Assembly (NCBI GenBank): GCA_031216915.1
Contig: CM062291.1
Coordinates: forward strand, 39,193,621 to 39,257,620
DNA: 64,000 bases
Source: Pictodentalium vernedei
Taxonomy: Eukaryota; Mollusca; Scaphopoda; Dentaliida; Dentaliidae
Direction of reading: 5' to 3'
Shown: piece after piece, positions 44,600 to 56,500 of the stretch
How the letters are laid out: each line of letters begins with the position of its first letter
How positions within the stretch are numbered: position 1 is the stretch's first letter
The notes under the pieces: model-generated
Databases searched by the model: none
Seen by the model: only the letters and a program-made list of their open reading frames with translations
What the model was told of the DNA's origin: nothing
Translations under genes and position numbers: made by a program

Positions 44600-46480
44600 A
44601 CTTTTTTCACAGAAATGAATGCTAATCAATAGCTCTTATCTAGAGGTCCCACCTAATGAGCACACCAACTTCAAAAACAATCCTACGTTAAATGTGTCCT
44701 GCAAGTCATGTCAAAGAAGAATGTTGATTTACAAATGCAATAAATTCAAGGACTGTTGCAAACTGCAACAGTTTTTGATGGAAATGAAAAGAAAATCGAT
44801 AACTCCTATCTTTGTCAACCCTGAATAAGCATACAAAGTTTCAAAACAACCTGATAATGAATGCGCCCTCTGAGGCATACCAAAGGAAGATGTTAATGCA
44901 CAGATGCACTAAGTTTGAAGGTCATTGCTTGTGGTAATGGATTTTTCTCTCATTTTTATGGAAATTCATAAATATACCCTGCAGAGAGTGCAAAAGGGAT
45001 AAGTTGCTACACAAATGCACTAAGTTCAAAGGCTGGTGATAACAACAATAATTTTTTATGGAAATGAAAAAAAATCAATAGCTCACACATCTAGAGGTCA
45101 CTCCGAACACACATACCAAGTTTCAAAGTGATCCGATCATAAATGCGCCCTGAAGGATATGTCAAAGGGAAATATTGAGGTCTGATTAAACTAAGTTCAA
45201 AGTTCAGCGGCAACATTTTCCGACAGAAATGGAAGAAAATCGAAAGCTCCATACAGATGTCACCCCCACACAAGAACACCAAGTTTCCAAGCGATCCAAT
45301 CCTAAATGTGCCCTGCAGGGTGTGTCAAAGGGAAATATTGATGCATAACTGCACCAAGTTTTTTTAAGTTCATCAAAGGTCGTTGCAACGGCAACTATTT
45401 TTGACGGAAATGGAAGAAAATTGATAGCTCCCATCTAGAGGTCACCCCAAACAAACAAACCCAGTTCCAAATTGATCCGGTCAAAAATGTGCGCTGCATG
45501 GTGTGCCAAAGGGAAAAATATTGATACATAACTGCACTAATTTCCTCGAAGGTCATTGCCAGCGGCAACATTTTTTGATGGAAATTGAGGAAAATTGATA
45601 GCTCCCATCTAGAGGTAACCCCAAACAAGCATACCAAGTTTCAAACCGATCTGATCATAGATGTGCCCTGTAGGGCATGCCAAAGGAATATATTGATGCC
45701 TGACTAAACTAAGTTCTAAGAATGTTGCCAGCGGCAACATTTTTTGACGGAAATAGGAGAAAATCGATAGCTCCCATCTAGAGGTCACCCCAAACAAACA
45801 TACAAACTTTCAAAGAGATGCAGTCAAAAATGTGCACTGCAGGGTGTGTCAAAGGGAAATACTGATGCATATCTGCACTAAGTTCATCGAAGGTCATTGC
45901 CAGTGGCAACATTTTTTGAAGTAAATCGATAGCTCCCATCTAGAGGTAACCAAAAACAAGCATACCAAGTTTCAAACCGATCTGATCATAAATGTGCCAA
46001 GTAGGACGTGCCAAAGGAATATATTGATGCCTGACTAAACCAAGTTTAATGGTTGTTGCCAGCGGCAACATTTTTTGACGGAAATGGAAGAATATCGATA
46101 GCTCCCATCTAGAGGTCACCCCAAACAAGCATGCCAGGTTTCAAAGCAAACCAATCATAAATGTACCCTGTAGGGTGTGCCAAAGGGAAATATTGAGGTC
46201 TGACTAAACTAAGTTCAAAGAACGTTGCCAACAGCAACATTTTTGATGGAAATGGAAGAAAATCGATAGCTCCCATCTGGAGGTCACCCCAAACAAGCAT
46301 ACCAAGTTTCAAAGCGATCTGATCATAAATGCGACCTGTATGGTGTGCCAAAGGAAATTGTGGATGTACATACGTACGTATGTATGTATGTACACACGTA
46401 CGGATGGACATAGGTACGTACATTGACGGACGAGAAGAGATGGCAATAGCTCAGCTTGACTTTGTCAAGTTGAGCTAAAA
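44600..46480 (+). repeat. Tandem array T5, ~168-bp unit, about 11 copies, hairpin terminus
   Basis: GATAGCTCCCATCTAGAGG lies at 45423, 45597, 45766, 45928, 46097 and 46265, with older units to the left. The unit contains GTTGCCAGCGGCAAC (a small palindrome), ACCAAGTTTCAAAGCGATC and GTGCCAAAGGGAAATATTGA. The end is a GTACGTATG microsatellite and AGCTCAGCTTGACTTTGTCA-AGTTGAGCTAA. Open frames here are repeat translations. Confidence 0.93.
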
Positions 46481-46799
46481 AATAATAATTAAATGGTTTA
46501 TGTCTGATGTTTTACCCAAGTTAACAAAATTTATCAATTTGTCCCTTGAGTGCAACAAGGCTTTACAATGCTTTAGATTTCTCTTTTAGTTGTATAAGAT
46601 TAGACTGGAATATTAGTACAGACTAGGGAATTTGCCAATAGATTTCTTTTCCAGTGGCAATAGATCACACTTGAGTATTAGACCAGGGAATTGGTCAGTC
46701 AACATCTTTTCCCAGTAGTAATAGGTCAAACTAGAAAAGGTGGCAGCAGATTGATTTAGTGAAGTATTAACAAGTATCAAACTGTTACCTCCATCCAAT

Positions 46800-47220
46800 A
46801 CATATCACAAATATAAAACTATTACCTGAGTCTGTCGATATCACTGTGTCCATTTAAGACAAAAGTATAACTGTGTCCATATCACAAATATCAAACTATC
46901 ACCCGTGTCCATATCACAAATATCGCTGTGTCCATTACATTGACAAAACTATGACCTATGTTCATATCCCAAATCTTGAACTATGACCTGTGTCCATAAC
47001 ACAAATATCACTGTGTTCATTACAGTGACAAAACTATTACCTGTGTTTATATCACATATCTCAAACTATTATCTGTGTCCATATCCCAAATATCACTGTA
47101 TCCATTATATTGGCAAAACCATTACCTTTGTTTCATATCACAAATCTCAAACTATTATCCGAGTCCATATCACAAATATCACTGTGTTCATTACATTGCC
47201 AAGGGACACATCTAGCATTC
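46800..47220. repeat. Decayed tandem copies of an exon 3' end plus its splice donor
   Basis: About six degenerate units of ATCACAAATATCACTGTGTC-CATTACATTGACAA, preceded by TATTACCTGTGTCCAT, match exon bases 47242-47290 together with the intron donor (TATTACCTGTACTCAT). The copy nearest the exon also keeps GGGACACATCTAGCA from further inside the exon. Confidence 0.85.
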
Positions 47221-47241
47221 ATCAAAAAACAAAAGTATTAC

Positions 47242-47472
47242 CTGTACTCATATCACAAATATCACTATGTCCATTACACTGACAAGGGACACATCTAGCA
47301 TAAACACCGCCATATTGAGGATCTCGTTTGTATCCGGCTGCACATTCTTCACAAAAACCACCATCAATATAACCTTCAGGACATTCACATTTTTCTATCC
47401 ACCTTGCTTCTTCACCACCATCATAACCACGACTAGCAGTTTCTATCTGAAAGTCATCCAAGTAACCAACTC
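47242..47472 (-). CDS. LAMC1: Laminin gamma-1-like exon: end of L4 plus first LE units after it
   Basis: This 231-nt exon is phase 1 to phase 1 (77 codons). The acceptor is TTTCAG at 47473-47475 and the donor is ACAG|GTAATA at 47241. It begins VGYLDDFQIETASRG, the standard closing strand of L4 (gamma-1 has AGYLDD), then WIEKCECPEGYIDGGFCEECAAGYKRDP, the half-LE that resumes after L4, then GVYARCVPCQCNGHSDICDMSTG, the start of the next LE (compare NGHSETCDPETG in gamma-1). Cysteine spacing CxC...C..C is intact. Immediately 3' of its donor, from about 47215 down to 46800, are decayed tandem copies of its last ~45 bases together with the donor, described separately. Confidence 0.96.
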
Positions 47473-47695
47473 CTGAAATAAGAATAGTAAATTTGATAAT
47501 CTAGATCTTCACACTTTGAACCTTAAAGGTAGTTTTTCCAGCCGAGGGACATGGTACATCATAATTTCACTAAGTAGGAGGACTGCTCAGTGAATGTGTG
47601 AGGCAACCAATCAATATTTTCATCGTGCAGCCTTCATTGAAAATATCGAATGGTCAATTCCCAGACAGTGACTATGGACTCTTCAATTTCTATCA

Positions 47696-48470
47696 TTAAC
47701 TGGTTGAGAGCTAAATTATTTTTCAAAGGTGATTTGAAACATGGGACATGGGGGGAGGGGAGGAGAGAGGGGAGGGGGGGGGGGTAACTGGCACTCTCCA
47801 ATAAATTGTTACCAAACAATTTTATTTTAAAAAATGTTCTACTCCTGAGCAAACATAAAGCTAAGGCCATTAAAAAAAGTCTATGTTCTCAGGAACCACC
47901 TGCATCATTAAATTTCCGCAGTGTAAAAACATTTTAATACCCAGTCAAAAAAAAATTTCCACCCTTTCAACAAAAATTTACAGTATTTTCGGATCAGACT
48001 TTTGAGCACCTGCACACATTTCCCCGTAGTATTTCAACTTCCTGTTCACTTTTTCTCTGTATTTTGCATTGGATTTCTCCACTCACTGATTTATGATTTC
48101 TATGTAGGTACATATAAGAAATTTGGAGGAAAATGCCCCCTTTAAGGTTTACCGGACGGCACTTAATTCTGCAATGGAGTGTCTTTGACATGTTATTTCG
48201 CAATATAAGCGATAAGATAACACCAGTCCGGAGTTTGTAAAAGATTTCTTCCTGAAATGTGAATATATTTTTTTAGGGTATCTTTTTCAGATTTCAGAAT
48301 AAAAATATAAAAAGCCTCCCGCTCTCATCAAAAATTTGAGGCACAATTGCTTAAGAACATAGACAATTTTTTAATGGCCTAAGGCATTCAATGTAAAGCC
48401 AATAATTAAAGTGGCTTCTAGCACTTTTCAATAGAGCCATGATAGTGGCTTCTAACACTCAACCAGTTAA
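47696..48470. mobile_element. M3 MITE ends with inserted material
   Basis: TTAACTGGTTGAGAGCTAAA at 47696 and TCTAACACTCAACCAGTTAA at 48451-48470 are matching ends. The middle has a G-run (47752-47784) and about 500 bp not seen in other M3 copies. Confidence 0.6.
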
Positions 48471-48673
48471 AACCTGTCGAGTGCAAAATTGTTCCACTGT
48501 CAATACTTGCTGGGCATGCTGGCAAGGAGCACATTCTGGTCGCATATTACCCTCAAACAAAAAGGACTACTCTCAAACAAAACGGAAGTTCTAAGTCTTG
48601 TATGACCAATATGACAATGTGTCAAAATTACATAGTCGATATCATTACAAACAAATCAATAGTATTTACATAC

Positions 48674-48976
48674 CTTGCTGACCGTATACTGCTCTTATCT
48701 TGACAGCAGTGAGATTGGATAGTACTCCAATAAAGTCTTGAGCATTAAGTTGCGGTGACCACTGGTAATCTCTGTGTTCATGTAAACGATAGGTAAACTC
48801 TTGATTGGTGATCTTTGGCAAACTATTTCCCTGAGCAGAAATCGGTGCATGAATCATCTTTCCAGATCCTTCTAATACAACATCAATTACGGAAGCACTT
48901 GCTATATCTTCTCCTATTCTCAATTTAAATTTCAAGAATTGATTGTAGCTTCCTCTGAAATCACCAGTATATCTAC
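48674..48976 (-). CDS. LAMC1: Laminin gamma-1-like exon: laminin IV (L4) domain body
   Basis: This 303-nt exon is phase 1 to phase 1 (101 codons). The acceptor is ...TTTACAATAG at 48977-48979 and the donor is CAAG|GTATGT at 48673. The peptide starts RYTGDFRGSYNQFLKFKLRI and continues with VVLEGSGKMI, APISAQGNSLP, FTYRLHEH, DYQWSP, FIGVLSNLTAVKIRAVYGQQG. These are the hallmarks of the laminin IV type A (LamB) domain; LEGxG, AQGNSxP, YRLHE and LxNLTxxKIR match gamma-1 L4 closely. L4 is a beta-sandwich inserted between LE units in the short arm of the secreted basement-membrane chain. There is no Met; the next exon continues in frame with VGYLDDF. A TTAA MITE begins only 40 bp upstream of the acceptor. 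Confidence 0.96.
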
Positions 48977-49015
48977 CTATTGTAAATAAAAAATTATAAC
49001 TATCACTGAAGGTGA

Positions 49016-49264
49016 TTAACCCTTTACCCAACGAATCGGCCGCATCCGCCAGCATAATATGCAAATTCAGCAGATGAAAAAATATTATTTTTCAAAAAAT
49101 TTCAACAAAACCATATCATGTGACCCCTTGTTGGAATGAGCTCGTCGAGCTCGTTCCAACGAGGGGTGACATGATATGGTTTTGTTGAAATTTTTTGAAA
49201 AATTTGAAAAAATAATATTTAAAATAATAAATTTTGATATCGTCTGCGTTGGGTAAAGGGGTAA
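49016..49264. mobile_element. M1 MITE, 249 bp, next to an acceptor
   Basis: TTAACCCTTTACCCAACGAA to GTTGGGTAAAGGGGTAA (right TTAA mutated to GTAA). It begins 40 bp upstream of the L4 exon's 3' splice site. Confidence 0.92.
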
Positions 49265-49309
49265 TACGACTTACTAGAATGCACCTCTGAATACTGAGGT
49301 AGAAAAACC

Positions 49310-49840
49310 AATAATAAATCAAAGTTCATGGGAGATAACTTGGTTAAAATTGTCACAGCTCAAAAATTTTGGAAAGCCCACTTGTTAGTAATGTTTGAGA
49401 AGTTTCATTGAAATCGGTTCAATAATATCGGAGTTGCACCCACAAGAATCTCATTTGAATATCCATAATAAATCTAAGTTCAGAGGAGATAACCTGGTTA
49501 AAATTATCAGGGATCAAAACTTTTATAATATGCGTATGTTCACTTGCTAGTTATAAGGTTTGAGAAGTTTTATCGAAATCGGTTCAATAATGTAGGTGGA
49601 GTTGCTCACACAAGAATTCGATTTGAAAATCCATAATAAATCTAAGTTCAGAGGAAATAACCTGTTTAAAATTGTTGCAGACATAATCTTTTTAGAATAT
49701 GCATATGCTCTTTTGCTAGTCATAATGTATGAGAAGTTTCATCAAAATCGGTTCAATAATGCAGGAGGAGTTGCGCACACAAGTTGGGACGGACAGATTA
49801 CGAACGTACAGTCCATCAACAATATAGCCCCCATATAATT
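49310..49840 (+). repeat. Tandem repeat T6, ~155-bp unit, three copies
   Basis: ATCCATAATAAATCTAAGTT-CAGAGGA recurs at 49462 and 49630, with GAGAAGTTTCAT(T)GAAATCGGTTC at 49389, 49567 and 49732. Confidence 0.8.
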
Positions 49841-49861
49841 ATAAATACATCTATAACAACA

Positions 49862-50843
49862 TTAACTTGTAGAGTGCTAAATTATTTTGGATCATCCAAT
49901 TTGTCAACGTCTTTTTGCCTTGTTACAATTTATGGGAGAATGCCTAGTGGCACTCTTCCATAAATTTTAACTAGAGGTACTGTGAGCAAGCTAACAAAGT
50001 GATACCCCCCGCGCCTCAGTTGTAGCCTTTTTGGTACATTAAAATGTATAAGTTAGATTACCTCCCCTTGGAAATGTCAGAACGGAATTATATTGCTTCA
50101 TGCATATCTTCATATAGAGTTCTTCCATTATGTAAAGTTTCATGAAAATTCTTCAAACGGTTTAGGAGGAGTTGCACTTGTAAGGATGGAGCCTTTTTGG
50201 TACATTAAAATGTATAAGTTAGATTATCTCCCCTTGGAAATGTTAGAACGGAATTATATTGCTTCATGCACATCTTCATATGGAGTTCTTCCATTGTGTA
50301 AAGTTTCATGAAAATTCTTCAAACAGTTTAGGAGTTGCGCTTATAAGGATGGACAGACGGACAGATGGACAGACGGATGGATGGATGGATGGATGGACGG
50401 ACAGGGTGATTCGTATATACTCCCCCCCCCCCCCAAACTTTGTTTGCAGGGGGTATAACAAGGAAAATCCTCACAGACTAAACTAGTGGTACTGTGAGCA
50501 AACTCACAAAGTGATACCCCCCGCACCTGTCAGAACGGAATTATATTGCTTCATGCGCATCTTCATATGGAGTTCTTCCATTGTGAAAAGTTTCATGAAA
50601 ATTCTTCAAACGGTTTAGGAGGAGTTGTGCTTATAAGGATGGACAGAAGGACGGACAGACGGATGGATGGACAGGGTGATTCCTATATACTCCCCCCCCC
50701 CCCAAACTTTGTTTGCGGGGGGTACAATAATTTAAATTCAATAATAATATGATGCACATCCACAGAATATAAAGCCATTAATTTGAGGCATCGGCACTTC
50801 AAAACAAAGCCCAAATGTGGGCTTCCAGTACTCTACCAGTTAA
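49862..50843. mobile_element. M3 MITE split by two related insertions
   Basis: Left end TTAACTTGTAGAGTGCTAAA, stem to about 49975; right half resumes at about 50735 with GATGCACATCCACAGAATAT and ends AGTACTCTACCAGTTAA. Between lie two copies of one element, 50003-50462 and 50508-50728. Confidence 0.75.
50003..50728 (+). mobile_element. Two copies of a GATACCCCCCGC element
   Basis: Each starts GTGATACCCCCCGC, carries 156-bp units with TTCTTCCATT(G)TGTAAAGTTTC and TTCTTCAAACGGTTTAGGAG, then a GGACGGACAGACGGATGG tract, and ends ACTCCCCCCCCCCCCAAACT-TTGTTTGCGGGGGGTATAA-like hairpin. The first holds two units, the second about one. Confidence 0.8.
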
Positions 50844-50920
50844 CTTGGCCAGTTGGAAAATAAATACCTCCCCTTACAACCTTCCCAAAAGTAAATGCTG
50901 CTATCTCGTATGGTGCCATT

Positions 50921-51160
50921 TTAACCCTTTACCCAATGCAGACGATATCAAAATTTATTATTTTAAATATCATTTTTTTAAATTTTTCAACAAATTTCAA
51001 CAAAACCATATCATGTGACCCCTTGTTGGAATGAGCTCGTTCCAACGAGGGGACACATGATATGGTTTTGTTGAAATTTTTTGAAAAATAATATTTTTTC
51101 AACTGCTGAATTTGCATATTACGCGGACGGATGCGGCTGATTTGTTGGGTAAAGGGTTAA
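50921..51160. mobile_element. M1 MITE, inverted orientation, 240 bp
   Basis: TTAACCCTTTACCCAATGCA to TTGTTGGGTAAAGGGTTAA; perfect TTAA on both sides. Confidence 0.93.
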
Positions 51161-51451
51161 TATGATTTTCAAACGTTTTGGGAGGATTCAGAAATTTCTC
51201 AATTTCTGAGTCTGTTTTGAACAGATAATTTGAAAATAGACCAATTCTGTTCAAAATTAAACCTGTCAAAAGTAATACAGAACATTTTCAAACATTTTGG
51301 AGGGAATCAGAAATTTCTCAATTTCTGAGTCTCTTTTGATCTGAAATCTGAAAAAAAGACCAAAGCTATTCACAAACAGCACACATTTTTATATTCTATC
51401 ACAACTTTGTCAGTGTACCAGCACAAAGACAGAAGAAAACTAAGAGTTGAG

Positions 51452-51680
51452 TTAACCCTTTACCCAATGCAGACGATATCAAAATTTATTATTTTAAATA
51501 TCATTTTTTAAATTTTTTCAAAAATTTCAACAAAACCATATCATGTGACCCCTCTTTGGAACGAGCTCGTTCCAAAGAGGGGTCACATGATATGGTTTTG
51601 TTGAAATGTTTCGGAAAATATTTTTTCAGCTGCTGAATTTGCATGGGCAGATGCGAGCGATTCGTTGGGTAAAGGGTTAG
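51452..51680. mobile_element. M1 MITE, inverted orientation, 229 bp
   Basis: Begins TTAACCCTTTACCCAATGCA and ends TCGTTGGGTAAAGGGTTAG, with a perfect central GAACGAGCTCGTTC. Confidence 0.92.
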
Positions 51681-51829
51681 AAGAAATCCTGTACAGCTGA
51701 TCCTTTCTCCAAAACTGTTTTGTGAGACTCAGTTCATCAAATATAAAAGTTAGTTTCTATTTTGCAAATAAATTACAATGATGCTGTTTGTAAGTGTTGT
51801 TTTCCAGGAAGACCAGAGACCAGCAATTA

Positions 51830-53470
51830 CTTTAACCCTTTTAAGTAACAAATCGACCATATCCACCTAACTTACAAATTAAGCTGTTGAAAGAAAAATT
51901 TTCAAAAAAATTTCAAAAAACCATATCATGTGGGGCACCAACAATCCAAACAGCAAAAAATTTCGAGCATGACCGGTTTTTGAACTGCAAGACATTCTTG
52001 AGTAGAAATCAGACCAAATTTGGAAACAAATGGATTATGTTTGTTCATGTTATTATGTATGCTGACACCACCCACAAGTCATAAATTCAAACAAAAAAGC
52101 AATCGAAGGGGCCTAACTCCTGAAACAAGAGGCCCCACGTGGCCTTAATCGCTCACCTGACAAAGTGACTCTAAGAAGTATTTTAGGTCACCTTCACCAT
52201 GTCATGCCTCATCAACATTAACTGGTTGAGTGATAGATTTTGTTTGAAGTTCAACATTTGTTACCTAAAATTAGTTTTATTTAAAATCATTGGTGTGTGG
52301 CCAATCTCCAATGATTTTTAATAAAGCAAATTTATCTCTGCAGACAAACTGGTTTAGCATGAAGCACAAACAAGGAATGTGAAGAGATAGCCTTGGACAT
52401 CTCTCCCCAACTGTGGATATCTTCCATGTGCTACATGTATATATTTGCATGCAAGAAAACAAAAATTTTCACAAATTTTATTTTTTTTTATCATCATTGG
52501 AACAAGCTCAAACAGCTTATTCCAATAGGGGTATGGGAAGATCAGGTATATTTTTGAGACAGAAATGTGAATATATAAATAATGGTGTTTTTTTGTGAAT
52601 GATGCTGGAGAATTTTGCGTAAAGATATGGTAAATGGTTTGTTCTAGATACAGAATGATGCAAAAGTATTTAAATTTGATTAGGCAAGTTGTTCCTATAA
52701 TGCATTTAAAAATTGAAGTAACTGTTTTTTTGCTGACAAACTTTTAGATGTGTGTGTCTGTGTTTGTGTGTGTGTGTGTGTGTTTGTGTGTGTGTGTTTG
52801 TGGGGGGGGGGGGGGGGGTAAGAGTGTTCTTGCAAACAAAATTCCTGAATAAATGGAAAATTTTATTTTTTGTGTGAAAGACATAGTGCGTGAATGTTGA
52901 TTGGAACAAGCTTAGAGAGCTCATTTTAATGTGAAGTCATAAAGCTGTGTTTTACGTACGAAATTCTGGAATAACTAAAAAAATTGCTTTTTTGACTCAA
53001 AAAGCATGGTGTGCGACCTCTCATTGGAATGAGCTCAAAAAGCTCATTCCAATGGGGTATTTACAAGCGATAAGTACATGTATGTTTAAGAGACAAAAAT
53101 TAAAATTTGAATAGCGATTTTTGCGAAGAATGCTGACAAGTTTTGGCAGTTATGCTGGTAAAAAGGTAAGATATGCAAAGTGGTTGTTTTTTAGAGGCGA
53201 CATTTAATTAAGGGGAATTAACCCTTGATTACTGAGGTAACTTCTAAAAGTACTGAAATTTCATGAAGCAATGTGAATAACAGACAACAGTTGCCTAAAA
53301 ATTTCATGAATAACTAAAATTTTTATTCCTTTGTCTCGAAAACATGGCATATGACCTTTGTTGGAATGAGCTGAATGCGTGTGTTCCAATGAGGGGTCAT
53401 AAAATTTGAACGAAGATTTGTGTGAATAATGCATTATTACTGCTAGATTTGGGTAAACGGTTCACCCTGG
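51830..53470. repeat. Decayed M1/M2-like elements and a tandem-element start
   Basis: Stems such as CATTGGAACAAGCTC...GCTTATTCCAAT (52493), CATTGGAATGAGCTCAAAAA-GCTCATTCCAAT (53020) and GTTGGAATGAGC...GTGTTCCAATGAGG (53350) mark old MITEs with lost ends. ACAAGAGGCCCCACGTGGCC at 52128 is the start form of the tandem elements. A GT/G-run lies at 52750-52820. Confidence 0.6.
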
Positions 53471-53558
53471 ATACCACCCCTTCTATAGTAGATCTTTTCT
53501 GCAAATTTTGTCTAAGATTCTATCAACTTTACAAATAAATACGTTCATGAATCACAAT

Positions 53559-56500
53559 CAGATCCACCCTACAATGTTGCATACCAAATATCAAAAGATT
53601 CTGCCTGCTGGATCTGGAGAAGAAGATTTTTTAAGAAATATGCCTGAAACGCACTAAGTTAAAATTTGGGCTCCTATACGGAGCCCAAATATAAACCCAG
53701 GGGGCCGATTTGAACAAACTTGAATCAGATCCACCCCACAATGTTGCTTACCAAATATGAAAAGATTCTGAAGCTGGATCTGGAGAAGAAGATTTTTTAA
53801 GAAATTTGCCTGAAATGCACTAAGTTCGAATTCGAGCTTCTATAGTGAGCCCAAATATGAAACTAGGAAGCCGATTTGAACAAACTTGAATCAGATCCAC
53901 CCCGCAATGTTGCATACCAAATATCAAAAGATTCTGCCTGCTGGATCTGGAGAAGAAGATTTTTTAATAAATTTGCCCGAAATGCACTAAGTGCGAATTC
54001 GGGCTTCTATATTAAGCCCAAATATGAATCCAGGGGGCCAATTTGAACAAACTTGAATCAGATCCACCCCGCAATGTTGCATACCAAATATCAAAAGATT
54101 CTGCCTGCTGGATCTGGAGAAGAAGATTTTTGAAGAAATTTGCCTGAAATGCACTAAGTGCGAATTCGGGCTTCTATATTAAGCCCAAATATGAATCCAG
54201 GGGGCCGATTTGAACAAACTTGAATCAGATCCACCCCGCAATGTTGCATACCAAATATCAAAAGATTCTGCCTGCTGGATCTGGAGAAGAAGATTTTTGA
54301 AGAAATTTGCCCAAAATGCACTAAGTTTGAATTCGAGCTTCTATAGTGAGCCCAAATATGAATCCAGGGGGCCGATTTGAACAAACTTGAATCAGATCCA
54401 CCCCGCAATGTTGCATACCAAATATCAAAAGATTCTGCCTGCTGGATCTGGAGAAGATGATTTTTTAAGAAATTTGCCTGAAATGCACTAAGTTCGAATT
54501 CGAGCTTCTATAGTGAGCCCAAATATGAATCTAGGAAGCCGATTTGAACAAACTTGAATCAGATCCACCCCACAATGTTGCATACCAAATATCAAAAGAT
54601 TCTGCCTGCTGGATCTGGAGAAGAAGATTTTTTAATAAATTTGCTTGAAATGCACTAAGTTCAAATTTGGGCTCCTATACTGAGCCCAAATATAAACCCA
54701 GGGGGCCGATTTGAACAAACTTGAATCAGATCCACCCCACAATGTTGCTTACCAAATATGAAAAGATTCTGCCTGCTGGATCTGGAGAAGAAGATTTTTT
54801 AAGAAATTTGCATGAAATGCACTAAGTTCAAATTCGAGCTTCTATAGTGAGCCCAAATATGAATCTAGGAAGCCGATTTGAACAAACTTGAATCAGATCC
54901 ACCCCACAATGTTGCATACCAAATATCAAAAGATTCTGCCTTCTGGATCTGGAGAAGAAGATTTTTTAAGAAATTTGCCTAAATGCACTAAGTTCGAAAT
55001 CGGGCTCCTATACTGAGCCCAAATATGAACCCAGGGGGCCGATTTGAACAAACTTGAATCAGATCCACCCTACAATGTTGCATACCAAATATCAAAAGAT
55101 TCTGCCTGCTGGATCTGGAGAAGAAGATTTTTTAAGAAATTTGCCTGAAATGCACTAAGTTCGAAATCGGGCTCCTATACTGAGCCCAAATATTAACCCA
55201 GGGGGCCGATTTGAACAATCTTGAATCAGATCCACCCCACAATGTTGCTTACCAAATATGAAAAGATTCTGCCTGCTGGATCTGGAGAAGAAGATTTTTT
55301 AAGAAATTTGCCTGAAATGCACTAAGTTCGAATTCGGGCTTCTATAGTAAGCCCAAATATGTATCCAGGGGGCCGATTTGAACAAACTTGAATCAGATCT
55401 ACCCCGCAACATTGCATACCAAATATCAAAAGATTCTGCCTGCTGGATCTGGAGAAGATGATTTTTGAAGAAATTTGCCTGAAATGCACTAAATTCGAAT
55501 TCAAGCTCCTATAGTGAGCCCAAATATGAATCTAGGGAGCCGATTTGAACAAACTTGAATCAGATCCACCCTACAATGTTGCATACCAAATATCAAAAGA
55601 TTCTGCCTGCTGGATCTGGAGAAGAAGATTTTCAAAGAAATTTGCCTGAAATGCAGTAAGTTCAAATTTGGGCTCCTATACTGAACCCAAATATAAACCC
55701 AGGGGGCCGATTTGAACAAACTTGAATCAGATCCACCCCACAATGTTGCATACCAAATATCAAAAGATTCTGCCTGCTGGATCTGGAGAAGAAGATTTTT
55801 TAAGAAATTTGCCTGAAATGCACTAAGTTCGAAATCGGGCTCCTATACTGAGCCCAAATATGAACCCAGGGGGCCGATTTGAACAAACTTGAATCAGATC
55901 CACCCTACAATGTTGCATACCAAATATCAAAAGATTCTGCCTGCTGGATCTGGAGAAGAAGATTTTTTAATGTTTTTCCCATTGCCTACAGTGTTAAAAA
56001 GTGCTGACTCAGCACTTTTTCAAAGTCCCGAAACTGTACCCTATGATAAAACCGATGGCAATTTTTTTTTACCAATCCTTTCTGTTGGTCCTAAGGAAGC
56101 TGCACACCAAATAAAAATTCTCAGTGCCGTGCAGTTTTGGAGATATGGGCGTTTTAAATTTTTTCTATTTTTAGCTCCTGCGGTTCCCACGGGGCTGCGG
56201 GAAAATTTTTTTTTGCATAAATCAAGTACTCATGACCCAATAAGCCCTCACATAAAATTTGGTTCAAATCAGCCTCTCGGTTTGGAAAATAGAAATTTTG
56301 GGCGGGGCAAAAAATTTTGCCCCTCTCATAACAACGTCAAGTATAGCCCCACAAACTTCTCTTGAACAAATCTGAGTCTACACCTCAAAAGGAAGCTGCA
56401 CACCAAATATCAAGTCTCTGCTACTGCTGGTTCATGAGAAGAAGATTTACAAAGATTTTGGTGCCCCTTGGGGGTGTGGCACCACCCAGGAGGAGGGGCA

